DNA from: Candidatus Baldrarchaeota archaeon
Lineage (GTDB): Archaea > Asgardarchaeota > Baldrarchaeia > Baldrarchaeales > DXJG01
Direction of reading: 5' to 3'
Length of the DNA: 64,000 nt
Assembly (NCBI GenBank): GCA_019056805.1
Contig: DXJG01000010.1
Coordinates: 1 to 64,000 of the forward strand
The first letter of the stretch is position 1; each line of letters begins with the position of its first letter. Under the pieces are notes generated by a model, which was not told where the DNA came from, did not search any database, and saw nothing but the letters and a program-made list of their open reading frames with translations. This document shows, piece by piece, positions 61,003 through 64,000 of this stretch. A program made the translations under genes and the position numbers.

Positions 61003-62910
61003 ATGAGTTATGGATATGTTGGTAAAATTTTGAGAGTAAACTTGTCAATAGGAAGTATAGATGTTGAGAAGTTTGATGAAAATTTTTATAGAAAGTATCT
61101 GGGTGGTAGAGCTCTAGCTTTGTATTTCTTGCTTAAAGAATTGAAACCAGGCGTCAACCCTTTTTCTCCCGAAAATAAATTGATATTTGCTACAGGTGTT
61201 GCTACTGGAATACCATTACCAGGTATGAATAGATATGCAGCGGTGTCTAAATCCCCTTTAACAAATACGTTTGGTGAATCTTATGCTGGAGGTTTTTTCG
61301 GGCCAGAGCTTAAATTTGCTGGATTTGACGCTATTATCATAGAGGGGAAAGCCGAAAAACCAGTATATTTATGGATTCATAACGGAGAGATTGAGATAAG
61401 GAAAGCAACGCATATTTGGGGTATGAAAATCAAAGAGACCACCGAAACTATACGTAGAGAAGTTAAAAATCCTAAGGCAAGAGTTGCTGCAATAGGTCCT
61501 GCTGGAGAAAAGTTAGTGCGTTTTGCAAGTATATTGCACGATATGAAATATGCAAATGGTAGATGTGGGTTAGGTGCCGTGATGGGATCTAAAAATCTAA
61601 AAGCCATCGCTGTGGTGGGTAGTCATAAGTTAAGATTTGCAGATAAAGAGAAGATCGTTAAGTTGGCAAAGTGGGCGTCTAAAGCAATAAAAGATATGCC
61701 TGGACCACATTCCAGGTGGATGTATGGCACTGGTGCTGTTTTATTACCGTTAAATGAGCTCGGACTTTTACCAACAAGAAATTTTCTTGATGGTGAATTT
61801 GAACATGCTGAAGATATATCGGGGGAAAGAATGGCAGAAACTATTCTTTTAGGTAGAAAAGGGTGTTATAGTTGTGGAATTATGTGTAAACGAATTGTAA
61901 AAGGAAAATATCCTTATGAAACTGACCCAGACTATGGAGGCCCTGAATATGAAACTTTAGCGGCTTTTGGTTCCTTGTGTGGAGTTGGTGATTTAAATGC
62001 GATCTCATATGCTAATATGCTATGTAATGCATATGGACTTGACACGATTAGCACAGGTGTGACAATAGCATTTGCCATGGAATGTTATGAAAACAAAATA
62101 CTTACTAAGGAAGATTTTGGGGGGCTTGAGCCAAAATTTGGTAATGCGGATGCTATGGTAAAACTTGTTGAGATGATAGCAAAAAGAGAAGGTATCGGAG
62201 ATATATTGGCGGAGGGTGTTATGAGAGCTTCAAGAATAATTGGTAGAAATGCCGAGAGATTTGCGATGCACGTTAAGGGAAAAGAAATACCGATGCACGA
62301 GCCGAGAGGTAAAAAATCGTTAGCTTTGGCGTATGCAACTTCTCCGTCTGGTGCGGATCATATGCAGAATGCTCACGATACACTATTTGAAAGAAATGTG
62401 GAGAAAATTTTACCATTAGGAATATTAAAACCGTTAAGCAGCATGGATCTTGGCCCAGAAAAAGTGAGAATGTTCATGTATCTTAGCATGTGGTGGAGTT
62501 TGTTTGATTGTCTGGGAGTTTGTAAATTTGCAGTGATGCCCCATCCTGCAGCTGTTTTCAGCATATCACAGCTCAGAGATATTGTTAAAGCTGTTACTGG
62601 ATGGGAGGTAACAATATGGGAATTATTGAAGGTGGGAGAAAGAGCTATTAATATGGCACGTTGCTTTAATGTTCGTGAAGGGTTCAATAAAAGTGATGAC
62701 ACATTACCTGAGAGATTTTTCCAGCCTCTTCGTTCTGGTGCTATGAGAGATGAAAAAATTGCAGGAGAAGAATTTGAAAAGGCTTTAAAGCTGTTTTACG
62801 AGATGATGGGATGGGATTCAGAAACAGGAGTTCCCAAAAAAGCTAAACTCCATGAACTGGACATAGGATGGGCCGTCAATTTTCTAGAAAAATCAAATAA
62901 TAAAACTTGA
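61003..62910 (+). CDS. aor: Aldehyde:ferredoxin oxidoreductase (tungsten/molybdopterin family)
   Basis: 635 residues. N-terminal domain MSYGYVGKILRVNLSIGSID, GGRALALYFLLKEL, and AVSKSPLTNTFGESYAGG bind the bis-pterin; GCYSCGIMCKRIVKG supplies the C-x2-C-x3-C cluster ligands with a fourth Cys in LGVCKFAV. The family oxidises aldehydes to acids and reduces ferredoxin. Length and order match archaeal AOR/FOR enzymes. It begins 156 bases after the ThDP enzyme and probably belongs to the same unit. TATA-like and GAGGGG elements precede the start. Confidence 0.94.
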   Translation: MSYGYVGKILRVNLSIGSIDVEKFDENFYRKYLGGRALALYFLLKELKPGVNPFSPENKLIFATGVATGIPLPGMNRYAAVSKSPLTNTFGESYAGGFFGPELKFAGFDAIIIEGKAEKPVYLWIHNGEIEIRKATHIWGMKIKETTETIRREVKNPKARVAAIGPAGEKLVRFASILHDMKYANGRCGLGAVMGSKNLKAIAVVGSHKLRFADKEKIVKLAKWASKAIKDMPGPHSRWMYGTGAVLLPLNELGLLPTRNFLDGEFEHAEDISGERMAETILLGRKGCYSCGIMCKRIVKGKYPYETDPDYGGPEYETLAAFGSLCGVGDLNAISYANMLCNAYGLDTISTGVTIAFAMECYENKILTKEDFGGLEPKFGNADAMVKLVEMIAKREGIGDILAEGVMRASRIIGRNAERFAMHVKGKEIPMHEPRGKKSLALAYATSPSGADHMQNAHDTLFERNVEKILPLGILKPLSSMDLGPEKVRMFMYLSMWWSLFDCLGVCKFAVMPHPAAVFSISQLRDIVKAVTGWEVTIWELLKVGERAINMARCFNVREGFNKSDDTLPERFFQPLRSGAMRDEKIAGEEFEKALKLFYEMMGWDSETGVPKKAKLHELDIGWAVNFLEKSNNKT

Positions 62911-63016
62911 AATTTTTAGAAGGTGTAATGAGCGAATTTCTATGGTTGACAAAAATTGAAAATAAAAGTGTTTGGGTTGTGTTATTGTGTTATGAGAAAT
63001 TTTAGAATTTTAGCTT

Positions 63017-63856
63017 TTATGTTGTGGTTTCTATTCCTTGTATTAGGTTATCTATACATATTCCTAGTTTGGTGGTGTATCCTCCTTCAAGTATTATGAA
63101 GACAGGTAATTCTAGTGAGCCTATTCTTTTCCCTATTTCTTTGTAACATTCTAAGGTTAGGTTTAAGCCTCCTAGGTCTCCTTTAAGTGTGTCGAAACCT
63201 GCTGATACAGCTACCACTTCTATTTCACTTGTATCCACGTTGCTGAGGGCTTTGTCTAAGGTTTTTAAATACAGTTTGTCATCTGTTCCAATTGGAAGAG
63301 GATAATTGTAGTAATTGTCTTCGCTTCTAAATCCTGTCCCAGGGTAAATGCCCCTAGTGTGTAGGGAGATGAAGATTACATCTTTTGAACCTTCAAATAT
63401 TTCTTGGGTTCCGTTTCCATGATGCGTGTCGATATCTAGGATTAAGGTTTTTTTACCTAGTTTTTTGACCGCTATTGCAATGTTGTTGAAGTAGCAGAAG
63501 CCTAGGGTTGGAGCTCCTAGCGCTTTTCCTTTTATACCAGCGTGGTGTCCTGGTGGGCGCATTAGGGAGAATGCTTTTTCTTTCGCCGCTAATATTGCTG
63601 CCCCAGCGGAAAGTTTAGCGTATTCGTAAATGTTTTCGTAGGCTGGTGTATCAGGATCATAGAAGTTTCCATTTTTAATTTTTTCAATGTATTCCTTGGT
63701 ATGTACTAGTAGTAGGTCTTCTTCTGTGGCTGGTTTTGGTTCAATGAACTCATATTTATCTTTTAGGTGTTCATAGGCTAGTTGAACTCTTCTGGGGTTT
63801 TCAGGATGATATGGTGAACCATACTCTAAGCATTTAGGCGAAAACACGATCTTCAT
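63017..63856 (-). CDS. Histone-deacetylase-fold amidohydrolase
   Basis: About 279 residues. The arginase/deacetylase fold motifs are MRPPGHHAGIKGKALG, GFCYFNNIAIA, LDIDTHHGNGTQEIF and AVSAGFDTLKGD. The Asp-His-Asp zinc site is present (DIDTHHGNG, GFDTL). Prokaryotic members act on acetylated amines or lysine, such as acetylpolyamine amidohydrolases and AcuC. ATG 63856 has GGAGG five bases upstream; the outer GTG 63871 is less likely. No partner is adjacent. The right-hand 144 bases show no further gene. Confidence 0.92.
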   Translation of the reverse strand: MKIVFSPKCLEYGSPYHPENPRRVQLAYEHLKDKYEFIEPKPATEEDLLLVHTKEYIEKIKNGNFYDPDTPAYENIYEYAKLSAGAAILAAKEKAFSLMRPPGHHAGIKGKALGAPTLGFCYFNNIAIAVKKLGKKTLILDIDTHHGNGTQEIFEGSKDVIFISLHTRGIYPGTGFRSEDNYYNYPLPIGTDDKLYLKTLDKALSNVDTSEIEVVAVSAGFDTLKGDLGGLNLTLECYKEIGKRIGSLELPVFIILEGGYTTKLGICIDNLIQGIETTT

Positions 63857-64000
63857 TGCTTCCTCCACCACGCATCTTCATTTCTCCTTACTATAATTAA
63901 GTTGAATTATTAAATGATACTGGTCTCACAGGAGGATGTGTGTTTTGAGATAATAATTTCATAGACATCTTTTATACAAGATATATCCTCTGCTCTTTAT

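Noticed and set aside
1-64000. tRNA, rRNA and CRISPR arrays
   Set aside because: No cloverleaf with a GGTTCGA-type T arm, no rRNA segment and no regularly spaced direct repeats were seen by eye. A covariance search could still find an unusual tRNA.

Overview
The window looks like a chromosomal piece from a thermophilic, anaerobic archaeon, probably of the Thermoproteota/TACK side (possibly Bathyarchaeia-like; this placement is an inference). The supporting content is a NurA-HerA-Mre11-Rad50 cluster, an Lrp-type regulator divergent from an archaeal-type glutamine synthetase, a tungsten-type aldehyde:ferredoxin oxidoreductase, HypD, archaeal DUF234 ATPases, VapBC and MNT/HEPN toxin-antitoxin pairs, TATA-like boxes with leaderless or GGTGAT-type starts, and strongly AT-rich DNA. 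No rRNA, tRNA or CRISPR array was seen.

Layout. 0-8.7 kb: end of a glycyl-radical-activase-like gene, a thioredoxin-reductase-like flavoprotein, a radical SAM/SPASM protein, glutamine synthetase with its Lrp neighbour, an HD-fold protein with an altered HD doublet, and three membrane proteins with zinc ribbons or a PrsW-like motif. 8.9-26.5 kb: roadblock protein, orphan HypD, two amidohydrolases, an acyl-CoA ligase, an M28 peptidase, ExoIII, a cupin, an AstE/M14-like protein, HAD phosphatases (one like the T4 PNK phosphatase domain), pyruvate kinase, a DUF234 ATPase, and a SixA-like protein. 26.6-33.5 kb: a 39-residue zinc-finger gene, then the tightly overlapping repair cluster nurA-herA-mre11-rad50. 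This Rad50 has no cysteine at all. At the apex of its coiled coil, where the zinc hook should be, it has about 37 hydrophobic residues, predicted to be a membrane hairpin.

33.6-55.5 kb is an accessory zone. It holds at least seven toxin-antitoxin pairs, remnants of several more, broken genes (poly-G frameshift, in-frame stops, small indels), clustered GCGCGC motifs at gene ends, an omega-RNA/IS605-like right-end hairpin without tnpB, a GC-rich 82-nt element closed by a 9-bp stem, more membrane zinc-ribbon proteins, and an AAA ATPase paired with a stand-alone TOPRIM-like protein. Near 43 kb strand composition flips, from a C/A-rich + strand on the left to a G/T-rich + strand on the right, whichever way the genes point. 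Such a flip is expected at a replication origin or at a recombination boundary.

55.8-64 kb returns to metabolism: a 3-hydroxyacyl-CoA dehydrogenase and SDR epimerase pair, divergent from a transporter, ThDP-dependent decarboxylase-like enzyme and AOR cluster. This cluster suggests import of an organic acid, decarboxylation to an aldehyde, and ferredoxin-linked oxidation of that aldehyde. A histone-deacetylase-fold amidohydrolase closes the window.
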